Source of the DNA: Hormiphora californensis
Lineage: Eukaryota; Ctenophora; Tentaculata; Cydippida; Pleurobrachiidae
DNA length: 64,000 bases
Direction: 5' to 3'
NCBI GenBank assembly: GCA_020137815.1
Contig: CM035360.1
Location: 1,308,577 to 1,372,576, forward strand
The notes beneath the pieces were generated by a model. It had not been told where the DNA came from. It ran no database searches and saw nothing but the letters and a program-made list of their open reading frames with translations. This document shows, piece after piece, positions 12,301 through 27,300 of the stretch. How positions within the stretch are numbered: position 1 is the stretch's first letter; every line of letters starts with the position of its first letter. Made by a program: the position numbers and the translations under genes.

Positions 12301-15300
12301 GTGTCGTGGTGTGCCAAACAAAATCCAAATTGAAGAAACTTCCAGTATGTAAGGAAAACCAAAAGGGTGCAAAGCGAATAAAGAATGGCTTCCTTACATG
12401 TCTCACTGGGCCTGAAAAGAACCAACTGACCCTACCGGTTTGCAAGAAAGACCAGCACCCTGAAAACAAGACTGGAAAAGTTTGTCGGACACCCGAAGAT
12501 GATGAGAAATCCTGTCTCTGGCACCGAACCATATTCTCCATCCCAGAGTGCAGATTGCCTGACAAGGTCCAGAAACTCTTGGGACCATCTTACGTCCCAT
12601 ACTGTGAAGCTGGCGAGGTACCTTCCTGTAAAATACCGGGCGATCACATCTTCATGGGACCACAATTTAGTTTCCTCCCCGATTGTCCTGATAGAAGCAT
12701 TCTTCCACCTCCACCTCCACCACCTCCCTGCAGACCGGCGGCTGCAATGCCTAACGCAAAGAACGAGAAACTACCCGTCTGCAAACCAACTTGTAGAGAT
12801 GCAGCTGCCATGGTAACGCCGAAAAACAAAAGTCTGCCTGTTTATGAGAAGAAACTAAAATGTCGGGCTGTAACTGAGAAAGTTACAGACAAGAACAAGG
12901 AATGGCCAATCTGTGCTGTAAAGAAGGTCCACTGCCGACCTAGGAGATCATATCACCATGGTTACGAAGAAAAGCAACCGCCAATCCAACCAAAAGATAC
13001 CGTTGTTGCAAAGATTAGGTCCTGTACCAAAGCAGAAGTTAAGCTAATCATCACAATGACAAAGGATAACGAGGAGAAACGGTGTCAGAAGGTCGAGTAC
13101 GAGTGCCACCCTAAAACACCATACAAACATCCTGAGCTATTTGCCGGTCTGGAGAAGGCATTCCACTATTGTCACAGATCAGATCGGTCTCATTACCAGG
13201 GATTGTTCCGGAGACGTTGCAGTAGAGGAATCATGGTAACCATGGATACGACTGATACACACATTGACAGTTTGGGTGATAGCGTTGCTGAAAAGAAGAT
13301 GATGGCCCATATTGTGAGGATAAAGAGGCTCTACCAGGGGACTGGAAAAGTAACTGTGTCAAGATGGATTTCAGCCAGCACGAAAATGAAAACTCTCCAA
13401 AAACGAAAGCCAGTACTAAAACTAAACACCAAGTACCAAGCAGGCTTTAGTGTCGTTGAGGTTGTTCAGCTGGGCTCAACTAAACTAACTGGAATCAAAA
13501 AGGCAGTATCAGTAGACTTCCTCCTGATCAGTTCTGGAGACAAGGTTACCCCGATAGTCATGGCAACCGTGTCAGTCCAGAGAGATGAAACGACCAGAGG
13601 ACACAATTTGAAGCTGGCAATGACATCACACCTCCGGAGATTGATTCGACATGACCAAATGACCAAGTATCTCATCAGTGAAAATGAATTCAAGTACGCT
13701 TTGAGCAGGGAGATCATCACCCTTGGAATATTATCAGACTTAGAGGAGAGTTTTGTGGTGACAACCAAAATCAAACACGATAGCTACCAAACCAGGGGTG
13801 TTCAAAGAGCGATAAGTGTTAGAAAGATTGGACCAGTTACAACGCTCAAGGTTACTAAATACCGTGAGATTAAATTTGCCACTGGGACTAGAAGACGAGA
13901 TGAGGTGAAACAGAAGAGTGTCACTTTGCTAGTTTCAGTGAGTTCATACAGCTTGGATTTCCGAGGGTTTAGAAAGTTTGCAAAGCAAGACACTACCATC
14001 AAGATTATTTCAACTGATCCGGAACCGAAACTGACATCAGAACCTTTGCATCCCTTCCTTTTGGATCAATCCCACGGCCTCCAAGAATTAGGATCCACCA
14101 AGCAACAACGAGTAACAGTTTCCTATCACGGCGTCTCAACCTGTGGATACATCCTTCACGATCAGGCGGACTTCCTGGTCGTCCGGTACCAGTTTCTAAA
14201 TGAACCGCAGTACGTTGTGGGTGGTCTGGGTGAGGAGGGACTGCACTTCACAACAGAGTCCAGAGAACGGAGAACATATGTGACGAGAGTGCAGAATGTT
14301 GCTCACCTCTCCTGTTGGAACCCCTTGTTTGTGGGACTGAAAGCGGGTTCAGTGGCACCTTGTAGCTACAGTCCAGACGACCCCTACCACCCATCACATT
14401 GAGCTCACAATAATCCACCACTCATCGCTCACTCTAACGCCCATTATTCGTGTTCACCCTCATCTCAAGCCTTCTCACGGCATCCTTCACCGTTCACATC
14501 GAGTTGAGGTGTCGGTGTCATCTGACACCCTCCCTGAGTTCCCCCAGCCGGGTCAAGTTGCAATCCTGTCTGTCCGTCCCAGAAGTGTTGTTCTGAGGTC
14601 TGTTCGTGTGTACCGTTCACCGTATTCGGTGTTCCGGGTAAAAAATATTGCTCGCGGGGAGTTGAAACCAGATCAGGTAGAGTTAAATGGACATACGGTA
14701 AGTGTTTTCGCTCGAATGAAAATGACTTGTGATGTGATCAGACCGGGTTCACAAACATTCTTCCTAATTAGAGGACAAGAAAGGAGATTTGATCGATGAG
14801 TACAGGTCTAAGTCCGAGGGGCCAGGTCCCTCTGACCTCTACCACGTCAAACAATTCCTCTTTTTGAAACAGACTCGCATCAGAGTGCACACTATCGCTC
14901 CAGTAATCTCCTGTCAAAGAGTCTTCCCCTTCCAGAAAGACCTGCTACACTCCAAAGCTCGAACATCTGCCGAGTCTATCGTGAAAGTCGGCCGAGTTGA
15001 ATCCTCAAAATCAGCGGAAATTGACAGCTTCGTTGTTGAAACGAAAGCGAAAGATTCGTCGCTCAAAGTTGTCGTCTACATCCGCGATCAATCCTGGGTA
15101 AAAAGATACACCGGAGCATCATCAAAGATTCATCCCCAGGTTATGAAACTCCATCTCCAGGCAACCTTTACCAAGACTCACAAGATCAAGTACCTTTATC
15201 TTAGGCAAAGATACATAACACCGATTATGGCCGTTGAAAAGACTCAATCTTTAAAACGGTTATCGTCTGGCAAAGCACTTTTGAGACTTCGAGGAAGGAT

Positions 15301-18300
15301 CAGCAAAGAGGAGGCAGAATTCAACACAGTGGTTTAAATTTGATATCTTCGGGTCACTTGAAAGTACTCTTGTTCTCCGTCATTCCTCAAGAGGCTCAGC
15401 TAGAAAACGACGGATTTGTTTCTGGGAAATTCACAATCGTAAAACCTGACGATAAGAGCATTCAAATTCTTGGACACTCTTTTGGAAGGAATCACAAAGT
15501 GAAGTCCTTTGTCTACTTCACGGCGAAATTACACAAAATCAGAGCACTTGAGCGTCATATTGTAAGAAAAATCGATGCTCACACCAAATCCATTGAGAAA
15601 CCAAGACCGTGGCTAACTGGTCGTTGGAAGGTGAATCGAATCTTATAGATTTACCTCCACCATGTCCCAAAAAGAGGGAAAGATTTTAGTATTTGTCAAT
15701 GGGGCAATGAGACGCACTTTTACGACTAAAGGTGGCCTAAAGCTTGGAAAACTGGTCAGAAAAACCATCGATTCGCTATCATCGAAAGAGTCTAGTTCCC
15801 ACACTCTATCCTTGAAGTCATCCCTCGATACATTCTCCTGGATAGATAAATCTTGGGTAAGGTATAATGTGGGAGAAGCAATTAAAACCTCCTACAAACG
15901 TTCCAAAGTTGATACGACAATAAAAACTAAGGAAGCTGCGGAGTCGGACATCTTTGTGACTGAAGGAAGTATCAAAGACAATGGTCGAGACATGTTCAGA
16001 CTGCTGCGGAGAAACATTTTTACGACAGTGAACCACAAGGGAGTCTCAAAACTTTTCAAAGTGGACTTCATCAACAAAGGATTAGCCTCAAAAACATCCA
16101 AGAGTCATAAGATGAAACACATCAACGCAATAGTAAACGTTCTCTTCAAGGATCTTCACCAGAAACACCACTTTGTTTTCAGACGACTCTCTGTTGCCAT
16201 GGGGATTACAGTTACTAAAGCTCAGCTCGCAGGGATGACTTCTAAACGAGGCATACTCCAGGTTACCGATACGATAACTCACAGCGAGAGGGTGATAACA
16301 AAACACAGTCAGCTAGTCGAGGTTATCCAATGGAGAGCTTCTGGAAATGTTAACTTCGACAAACTTGTTCGGCAAAAAGTAACGAAAACATCGTCCGAAA
16401 AGGAAAACAAGAAGATGATAACATACTTTGGAGAGCAGAATCTAAGAGCAAAACCAGAGACCCTGGACAAATTTGGAAAGGCAATCACAGGTGGAAAGAC
16501 CATTCATCGTCAAAAGTATCTCCTCGAGTTTGCATTTTGGGTGTTTTCAGAGCGAAGCGGATCTTTCACTCAACTGACCCAGTCAACTGGAGCGTTCCAT
16601 GTGCAGAGGGTGCACTCAAAAGACTTTATAGCACTTCGTGGAGCTTTCTTTTACAGAGGCGCAGCCCGGAAAACTCAAGTTTCGCTAGAAGTTAGTCTTG
16701 TGCTAGTAGGGTATAGTATACAACTTGATACATACCCCTACGATCTTCCCACGACTTTTATCACGCGTAAACCAGGCCATACAGTTGAAAGTATCCGAAT
16801 GCGATTGATGACTAAGTTTAGTCTCAAAGATAAGGGTCTAATAGCGTTCTTCGAGCACCGAGGTAAAATGACCTACAACCAACATAGGATAGTTTACAAG
16901 TTGCTACAAAGCAAGAGGGAACAGGACAGCTTTGTTGTCACTACAAAGATTTTCGACGAAAGTTCCAAAATGTTTGGAAAACAACGTGGAAGAGCCGGCT
17001 GGGAAATGCTGGTAGGAACGAAAATTGTTCCCAAGAAGCTCGGGCCACACAAGATTGTAGGATTCCGAACTAAAACTTTATCGCCTCCGGGACACAAGTT
17101 CGTTTTCAAGCACATTGTAGACGTTACTCCAAACATTATCTTGGACAGAACGATTGCCGTGAAACCAGACGCAAAAACCAGCTCGAAGTTTTGGTCTCCA
17201 AATCCAATCCCATCTCTGGGGGAAACAAAACCGACGCTTATTTTTGGATCAACTGGACTGGTACCTAGGGACGTCTACCGGATAAAAACTGGCACTGAAA
17301 TTATCCTGAGTGGAAAATCAAGGGCATGCAAGGCTATAAGATTTGACCAGAAAGCCCCATTGACCATCCCACCGTGGAGAAACATCGGGTGCAAAGGTCC
17401 GAGACAAGTAATGGTAACTCAGAAGAGCGTAGCGAGATCAAGTAAGCTGTGCCGATGTCTGAGGCGACCAAAAAGTGAAGACTCGCCAGCAGATGAGGCG
17501 GTTTTCTCAGTTTTACCAGAGTTGAGTTGTTCAAGTTTGGATTCCCAACTAGACATGAAATGTCGAGAGCTCCCATGCACACCACCCTGTGCAAAAGGTT
17601 GTGACACGTGCACCCGCGGGTACTGTAATGTTAATGGGTGCTATCAGAAGTTGTGTAGCTCACAGTCGGTGAGAGATGGGACGTGTGATGACTCAAAATG
17701 TAATGAGAAACTTGTCGTGCAGGGAAAATGTAAAAATTTGTCACCTAGTGAGACCTGCGTGAGTAGGATGTGCTCAGCAGATAACAACACCTGCTACAAA
17801 AGAATAAGAATGAAGTGTGCCAGACCTGATAGCAGCGGAAAATGTAACCAGGACAAACCGTGCTCTGCAATTGAAATCTATGCAGGTAAATGTGTATCTG
17901 TCGAATGTAACAAACTTCCAGACGGTTGTCTGAACTCCAAAGTGAAAGGATACGAAAGCTGGAACACGCCAGTCCCGAGTGAAAGATGCAGAGGTTCCAC
18001 GGAGGAAGAGTTTTGTGCCAGAGACGGCAGTTCCAAGTCATGTAACCGTGGTTACTGCACGAATGCTGCGTGTTACCAGCGAATCTGCTCCCAGAACGAA
18101 CTAGACAACGGAGATTGCAATGACGAAACTTGTAACGAAGATCTTGCGAGGGAAGGGAAATGCAGGAAACTCTCAGTGCACCAATGTTCCAGTATCCCCA
18201 ATGTGTAAGGGAGGTAGATGCTACAAGAGGGTAAAATGTGGCAGCAACAATAAGACGTGTAGCCAAAAGAAAACTTGTTCCAAGTGTTGAGATAGCTAAC

Positions 18301-21300
18301 GGTAACTGTGTCATAATACCATGTAGTGAGATGGAAACTACACGGCCGTCTGACACTAAATCTTGTCAGGATCAACCCTACTCGTGAGATCATCACATGC
18401 CCGAAGGACAAGTTAGTTCTCTGTACCGGTGAGGGGTCTTCTACAACCAAAACTTGCTTACGAGGCTCGTGTAATAGGGACGGCTGCTACCAGCGTACTT
18501 TATAGGAACAAGGATGATGATGGGGAGGATTCCTCTGCGTGTAATGATACACTGGTGAAACAAGGAAAGTGTATCAGACTACCATGTAGTGATGTTCCCG
18601 TGTCTGAAATGTGCCAGGATAACAGCTGCTACAAGAGGATCAAGTGCTCAAACCCGGACAAAAATGGAAGCTGTGAACAAACGAAACCTTGCTCTACCGT
18701 AGAGGTAAAAACAGGGGCTTGTAAAGTTGTGGAATGCTCATCCATTATTTTCTCTACCTCTTCGAAAACAAAGTCTTGTAAGAATGTAAAAACTCCTAGC
18801 AACCCATGCGGCCTTTCGGAAGAGTCCACTTTGGAAGACATCTCAAGCTGCAGGACCTACGACTTATACAACTGTCGTCTACAGGTCCTTATTGTCATTA
18901 GATTCCTTGGTTTGGATGAGGGTGCTGCTACCATACAAGCTGCCAAGACAATCACCCACATCGGAGTGGTGGAATCAAAATGGTTCCTCTCAGCAGGTAC
19001 AAAAGTTAGCGTTGGAGTCGTACGACAACGAGGGGCCGGCGAGAAAGTTGTCACAAGAAAAAAGATCATCGGAGATTCAAATCATCGTTTGCAGTTCCAA
19101 GTTGTACAGGTGACCGTCTTGGATGGGTCTGACCTGAGAGCCACCAAACCTTCAGTCTCTGTTCAACAGATGATAGTTGTGTCAAAAGGAAAAACGTTGA
19201 AGATTACCATTCAAAAAGTGACGATTACGACATCAATAAAGACTGGAGGCCATACGATTTACCTGAGACTCTCCTCAAAGCTCTCAAGGACGAAAAGTTA
19301 CCATGGCTACCTCATTTCCAAACTGGCTGAAATGGAATCCAAGCACTCTATGTCCAGAAAGGTTATCAAGTTGGGGAAATTCACAAACGAACGAGATTCC
19401 TTCGTCGTGACTTCCTTCGCAAAGGACGAAAGCATCAAAGTTTATGAACGACAATTCTTGGTAAGTTTTACAAGGACTTATCAACAAAGACAAGTAAAGA
19501 CCACCGAACCAAAACCCATCGTCTTTAGTACAGCACAGAAAGTAAAGGATTCTGTGTCAGTGAAACAGACTGGTGGGATTCTCCTCTCAAAAACACAGCC
19601 GATCCACTTAATTCGACGCCGGGTGTGGTCGATCGCTGATACCGAAACCAAAGCTCTTTCAATATCAGGCAACGTCCTTAAATCAACCGATAATATGTTG
19701 CGAATGTCAATCCAAGACTCTACGGAACACTACGCAGACAAAATCAAAACTCGCTCTAGTGCTCGGGTATCAAAGATATACGATGTACAAGGTCCATGGC
19801 TGTGACGTTGAAGTGGCAACAACTTCCTCCGATTACCTTGTCATGGATTACCGAGTATTGGAACAGCCCTGACTTTGTCCTCGCTCCCTAGGGGATTTGG
19901 ATACTTTTACACCAAGGAAAACGTCCAAGAACGACGACTTCACATTGTGAGATTTGATAAAATCGCAGTGATGTCATCGATATGCCGTCGTCCGCTTCTC
20001 CGTCGGGTTGACTGGGAAATGTTCGAATCGGTAGATGTGACGGGTAAAACACACACTATGACTTATGTTGTCCAGCATCGTGAAATGGCGAGGACCACAA
20101 TAAGATTCCTAATTCTTCCTGCCCGGAAATCGTGGACTCAAGCAGTGGTTAGCAGACATAGGATTGTAATTGATCCTTTGCCGAGGGTTGGATCGAAGCT
20201 TTTCCTACCCGCAACCACAGCTGCTTTGACCCCCGGACCTGTCAAATCTTACCTTAACTTTGCAAGTGTTCGAAGGGGATTAAAACCTCTGGTAATAGAA
20301 AGGAGGATAGGCCGTGGAGGATTTATTGTGGAAGTCAAGGAGAATGAAGGGCATAAGATAGGAGTTTTCGCTGGAATGAAAATGACTTGTGATGTCATCA
20401 GACCGGGTTCACATACATTCTTCCTAATCGAAGACAAGAAAGGTGATTTGATCGATGAGTACAGGTCTAAGTCCGAGGGGCCAGGTCCCTCTGACCTCTA
20501 CCACGTCAAGCAATTCCTCTTTTTGAAGCAGACTCGTATCAAAGTTCACACTATCGCTCCAGTAATCTCCTGCCAGAGAGTCTTCCCCTTCCAGAAAGAC
20601 CTGCTACACTCGAAAGCTCGAACATCTGTCGAATCTATCGTCAAAGTTGGTCGAGTTGAATCATCAAAATCAGCCGAAATTGACAGTTTTGTTATTGAAA
20701 CTAAAATCAAAGATAGTTCGATTAAAGTTAAAACGGTTATCGGGGATGGAAGTTGGATGAAGAAATACGAAGCAACAAAAGGGGTTCTAAAAGAGCAAAA
20801 GCTTCAGCTATTATTCCTTTCAAAACATTTCAAAGCTCACAAAATGAAGATCTTTGACAGTGGCCTTTGGAGAAGTGATGTGAGATCTGTTAGACACCTC
20901 AAACTTCATCTAAAATTCCATCGCCTAGCAACGCTAAAGCAAATCAAAGCTCAAAGAAAAAGAATTACTTTTTTGAAAACATCCCACCAAGGTGGGTACA
21001 TTGTTGCAAGCTTCGGAGAGGTTGCCTTAGGGTACCAACTTAACGGATTCCTGCGGGGTCGCTCCTTAAAGATATGGACCATTAGGAGCGATGAAACTAT
21101 TGCCAAGAACAAGATTGTGGTTGTCACGGTTACCAAGCACCGTTTTTCAGTGGTTCACAAAATGAAGCAATACGCCCGCTTCTACAGCCTCGCTAACAAG
21201 ACGATCTTCCGCAAAAGACAAGTTCCTGGTCTGGCTGATGCTACAGCCCAAGGGGTTGTCATAGCGAGACCAGTTTTGAAGGATGATTTCAGGAGAACAG

Positions 21301-24300
21301 GAATATACCGTATTTCGAGTAAATTCCATCACGAGATCAACCAAATCAAAGTATTCATTAGTGCCATGTCCAGCCGGGAAATAATAACACTTGCCCTTTC
21401 CAAAATGGGTATTTTAGTGAGAAAGAAAGTTGAGAAACTTGGCTCAAAAGAGTCCACCTCTCACTCATGGAAATCATTCGCGAGCATCTTCACCAAGAGC
21501 TGGATCGATACAACAAAGATTCGATTATTGTTGGAACACGATGCTCGAACAAAGACCTCCAAGACTAAAGTTGATAACCGGGTCAAAATTTCAAAGGCTC
21601 TTGAGTGGGACATGTTCGTTGTTGAGGGGAGTATAAAAGATAACGGGAGGGATATGTACAAACTTCTGAGGCGAATCATTGTCTTGGACCTCAACAAACG
21701 GGAAGCGGTGGTTAAATTCGTTCACGTTGACTTCATCAACAAAGGATTAACCTCAAAAACATCCAAGAGCCACAAGATGAAACACATCAACGCAATAGTG
21801 AACGTTCTCTTCAAGGATCTTCACCAGAAGCACCTTCTTGCAGCCACCACTCTTCTAAAGCCTGGGATCCTCAAAATAAAACCATTCGAGCTACGAACCG
21901 TGACAGCTCTTTACCGGGGAATGTTCTGGATAAACCTGAGTGGAGTGAATTCCAAACGAACTCACGTGCCATTCACATTCCTTACAGCCGGATCACGGGG
22001 TTACTCATTAACAGCTGGTAAGGTACAACCCGTCGTCAAAGCTAAGGTCACAAAGTCGTTCTCAAAGTTGGAGGCTGGGAATCAGCTCGTGTTAACGGGA
22101 TCCCAGATGCTCAGAGCTCAGGTCTCTTTAGAAGAAAAGTTCTTGATAATCGCCAGGGATGGTCGAACTATATCCCTCCAAAAATACTATCTCGAATATC
22201 CGTTCTTTGTGTTTTCAAACCGACTGGTTCACTTTACTCGGTTTGTTAGCACAACCAAAACATTTAGTGTAACCCGGGTGAGTGCCAAAGACTGGCTATC
22301 GGTTCATCATGCTTTCTTCCATAAGAGCACAGGACGAAAAACTCAGTTAACGATGGAAATTGTCCTTGTGGAGCAGTGGTATGAGAAAATTCATGGCACT
22401 TACCCCTACAAACTGCCATCCACTGATAGAAAGATGTCCAAAGGACACGGTTTTAAGACCTTCAGAAGTCGACTTATGACTCACTCTAGTCTTGTCGACC
22501 AAGGTCTAATAGCGTTCTTCGAGCACCGGGGTGAAATGACCTACAACCAACATAGGATAGTTTACAAGTTGCTTCAAAGCAAGAAAGAACAGGACAGCTT
22601 TGTTGTTACCACAAAGATTTTCGATGAAAGTTCCAAAATGTTTGGAAAACAACGTGGAAGAGCCGGGTGGGAAATGCTAGGGATTACAATGACTACTCTC
22701 AGGAAGATTGGCCCACACAAGATGTCTGGGTTCAGAGCTAAAACAGGATCTCCACCAAACTACAGACGTGTTTTTAAACACATCGTAGACGTAACACCAA
22801 ACATCAGAGTGAAGAGAGTCACATTGGTTGCCATGGATACCAAACTGATTGTAAAACCTTGGAGTATTGATCCTATTCCAGGCCTTGGAAAAACAGCCAC
22901 AGTTTCAGTGAGCAATAACATCTCAGTACAACCAAGACAAGTGGTAAGAGTGAAAACAGGAGTGGACGTTGCTAAGGACGGATATACCGGATCATGTACG
23001 AAACTCAGAATCATCAGATCGGGTAGTGAAGATAAACCACCTTATCCCATTTGGAAATCAACTGGGTGTGCAAAACAACTCCAACTCACATCGTCAAGTA
23101 AAGATGCATCACCACAACGTGGCACTTTGCCAGGAACCCCCAAATGGACTGTTCTCATACCACCATCGGAATCTTGCTCATCATTAGATAAATTCGGAGG
23201 AAGGAAGTGTAGAGATGTCGCTTGTGAGAGGCCCTGTAGTGATCATGGGGAATCGTGTGGGAAATGTAAGCGAGGATTCTGTACAACACAAGGATGCTTC
23301 CAAATGGTGTGTGACGAAACATCGATAGCCAAAGGAACTTGTGATGACTCAAAATGTAATGAGAAACTTGTTAGCGAGGGAAAATGTAAAAAGTTGTTTT
23401 GTAGTGGAACATGTGTGAGTGCGATGTGCTCAGCTAATAACAACACCTGCTACAAAAGAGTCAAGTGTGCCAGACCTGATAGCAAGGGAAACTGTAGCCA
23501 GGACAAACCATGCTCAACAGTAGAGATGGCAGACGGACGGTGCCACCCGGTACCCTGTAGTTGTTTAAATTCAACTGCATGCAAGAGTTGGGTAGCACCC
23601 TCATGTGAGCACCATCATTCAGTCGATTTCTGCACAAGAAATGGACTACAAAGATCTTGTAATCGAGGACACTGCACAAACACGGGATGCTATCAGCGGC
23701 TTTGCAATGAGACACAGATCAAAACAGGGAATTGTGACGACCAGGCTTGTAACGAAACCTTCGTTACGGAAGGCAAATGTAGAAAACTCCCATGCAGTGA
23801 CATCCCAGTTTCACCTTCATGCCTCAATAACAGGTGTTATCAGAGAGTCATGTGCGGAAAGGCAACGTGTGATCAATCTAGGACATGTTCCGCAACTGAG
23901 ATTGCATCGGGAAGGTGTAAAGAAATACCTTGCACTAAATCCAAGACACCATCTAAATACGGATTCTGCAAAGGAGTCACACTTGCCCGAGTGTCCTGCG
24001 AGCATTCACTTCTTTGTAAAGATTATGGAGAACCGAAAATTTGTCTTGAAGGGTTTTGTAACGAGTCTGGTTGTTATCGGAAGCTCTGTACAACAACTGA
24101 GAGGAATACTAGACGATGCTCACACCAGGAGTGCAATGATACACTGGTGAAACAAGGAAAGTGCATCAGACTACCATGTAGTGATATTCCTGTGTCTGAA
24201 ATGTGCCAGGATAACAGCTGTTACCAGAGGGTAAAATGCTCAAACCCGGACAAAAATGGAAGTTGTGAACAAGCGAAACCTTGTACTAAATCTGAAATTA

Positions 24301-27300
24301 AGAACAAGGGATGTAAGGTTGTTGATTGTGATTCTATTTCAGGATCACTGTCTTCAAAAACCAAAGCCTGTGAAGGTGTCTCGTACCCTAAAAATCCATG
24401 TAGTACCTCCCTGGACACCTGCCAGGAACCGGATCAGTACACTTGCAAGTTGAACATTGTCATCCTGATCCGCTTCCTCAAACTATCCAAAGAAACCGCT
24501 AAAATTCAGCCGGAGAAGATACTAAAATATACTGGGACAGTTACAGTAAACACTTCAATCACTCCCAAAGGCTGGTATGTATCAGGTGCCCAAGGACATC
24601 GACTAGGTTCGGTTAAACCTGCTGTCAAGATAGTTCTGAGAGGTTCCACTAAACAACGAAGCCTAATGGCAGTCTCCCAAACAGTGATGTTTGATGGTAG
24701 GGGTCTGGTAGCTGTGAAGAGAGCGGTTTCACTGAGCAAAGTGTATGGCACGACTGGAGGACAGATGGTAAAACTCGTCCAAATTCCTATTACCAACTCC
24801 GGATCCAAGACGAGAGGTGGCCACAGTGTTTCATTGCAACAGGCATTGGTGATACAGTCCCTATTCTACATTGGCAACAAGAAAAGATTGACATTATCAA
24901 AACCAGAAACCAAGGTGTCATCTTCTATCCGGGTCATCAGACTATCAACTAAAACCAGTGAAAAGGATTCATTTGTTGTGACCGCTACTGCGAAAGACCA
25001 TACTGTAAAAGTGTATGAGCGTCAGTTTCTGAAAGTCTTTACACAGACATTCCAGAAACGCACAACCAAACTGGTAAAGTCGCGTGTGATCAAGTTAACG
25101 ACAGAGCAAAGAGTTAAAAGAGGACCAAACTTCAAGCAAACAGTAAGTCTGAAACCTGTCCAAACATCCCAACTGAGCAGCCATAACCGCAGGTCGAATG
25201 TCAAAATGGATGTGAAAGTCGCAGTGGTATACCATCGTGGTACTGTCACCCAAAGCACTGAGGGATCCGATAAGTTTACACTATCAGAATCATCTGAACT
25301 GTTTGTTGGAAAAGTGTGGCCGGCAACCCAAGCTGTAGGAATCAAAAACTTTGATCCAAGGACCCCAAAATGTGCGTTCCATGTCACCCGACCTGCGTCA
25401 AAGTTCATGATTATGGAGTATGAATTCGTTGCTCAGCCCCTGTTTGTTATCGAGCAGCAAGAAGGTTGTACAAGAGGTACACGAGGATTCTGCGACAGGA
25501 CTGGCTGCTATCAGATGATTTGTGAAGAAAAGTCAGCTAAAGACGCGTCTTGTGATGACTCAAAATGTAATGAGAAACTTGTCGACGAGGGAAAATGTAA
25601 AAAGTTGTCTTGTAGAGGGACATGTGTGAGTCCGATGTGCTCGGCAGATAACAACACCTGCTACAAAAGAGTCAAGTGTTCTGAGCTCCAAAAAGGTGAA
25701 ATTTGTGACCAAACGAAGCCCTGCTCAGCCACTGAGATCTCTGATGGGAGCTGTGTGTTAGCTGACTTTACATCTCTCAAGGAAATTTGTCTCAACAACG
25801 TGGTCACTAGCTGCAAAAACTGGGCCCCTCCAAAGACATGTGGCCCAGACTTCTTTTACACAAAAGAGTTTGTGAGGGAGCACACTGTACACATTGACCG
25901 ATTTGACTACTTCTCCCGTAGTGCCCAGCTCTCATCAACGTGTAAACGAGATGCGGTTACAATCCTACCCGTGCACTGGTTATTGCAAGGATATGTGGAG
26001 GTAACTCTTCAGACTCACTACTTGAAGAAGTCTGTTGTTTACACAACAAATAAACTAATTGTTCCTCGTCCAATAATCAGTCCAAATCGAGAACCGTCTC
26101 ACACCGTTATGGTCTCTCGACATAGAGTTTCCCTCACTGTAGGAGTGAAAAGCAGACCTGTGTATACTGACCCAATCTCGAGTGCGGTTCTAGGTAAAGG
26201 TCCGTCTAAAGTATACCTTCAAGCAGTGCACCTGTTAAAGAATCTAAATGCAGTGATAAAGGTTCAACAAATTACCCGAGCAAGCATTATGCTCAATGGT
26301 ATAAAATCTGAAAGACATGAGTTCAAGGCATTTGTCAGAATGGAAATGACTTGTGATGTCATCAGACCGGGTTCACAAACATTCTTCCTAATCGAAGACA
26401 AGAAAGGTGATTTGATCGATGAGTACAGGTCTAAGTCCGAGGGGCCAGGTCCCTCTGACCTCTACCACGTCAAACAATTCCTCTTTTTGAAGCAGACTCG
26501 CATCAGAGTTCGAACTATCGCTCCAGTAATCTCCTGCCAGAAAGTCTTCCCTTTCCAGAAAGACCTGCATCAATTTAAACAACAAACATCCGTCAAGTCT
26601 ATCGTGAAAGTCGGTCGAGTTGAATCATCAAAATCAGCCGAAATTGACAGCTTTCTCGTGGAGACAAAAGCAAAGGATAGTTCTATTAAAGTGGTTACTT
26701 ACCTTCGGGATGAGTTGTGGCAACAAAAGTTTCTCCTCCAGACGTCGAAACTAAAAACTGAAGTTCTGACCCTGTTACTACTGACAAAGGCATCTAAAAG
26801 TCACAAGATGAACATTCTTGACAGTGGACTTTGGAGAAATAATCTTCGATTTACGGGCCATCTCCGGCATCTACGAAAATTTCAAAGACGTTCCTCCTCA
26901 AAATCTGTGATGAGACTTCGTTCGAGGATTGTGATTACAGAGACAAAGGACAGGGCTTGGTATACCATCGGTACGACCGGTGATATAGCGACAGGAGTCC
27001 ATCACCGAGTTCTAAGCACCAGCCAAGGGTTAGTAAGAGGACTTACAGCAGAGGGTAAAATTCAGAAGTTGGTCACCAAAGCTGTCACTGAACTTCATCA
27101 CGGCTTTATAAAGGTTCATAAGTTCCAAGTATCTGTTTCTTATTTCAGCAAGACAGAGAAGTTAACCCACACCCGAAGACCGTCCATTCGTCGGGTTGAT
27201 ATAAAGGCTGTTGTTGTTAATTCTCCTCGACCGGAGTTGATCGGGAAATTCCAAAGATCTGACATCTTTTTAACACATTCGTCGATGAAACACGGTCTTG

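Larger units (their letters stand above)
14230..19900 (+). pseudogene. Mega-repeat copy 1, broken by many one-base frame steps
   Basis: Aligned by eye to copies 2-4, this copy has all the same landmarks in the same order: an FFYT-like start, the MTCDVIRPGS patch, AEIDSFVV, the GSIKDNGRDM patch, the TYPY block, the EQDSFVVTTKIFDESS patch, cysteine block B, then a DPQGP-like close. It is interrupted near 14,338, 14,774, 15,310, 15,638, 18,173, 18,285, 18,380, 18,500, 19,799, 19,869 and 19,892. Ten of these eleven advance the frame by +1. At 14,774 direct comparison with the other three copies shows one extra base; at 19,869 and 19,892 the extra base lies in or next to a C run. Either this copy is decaying or the consensus here carries insertion errors. 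The other three copies read through without a break. Confidence 0.7.
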
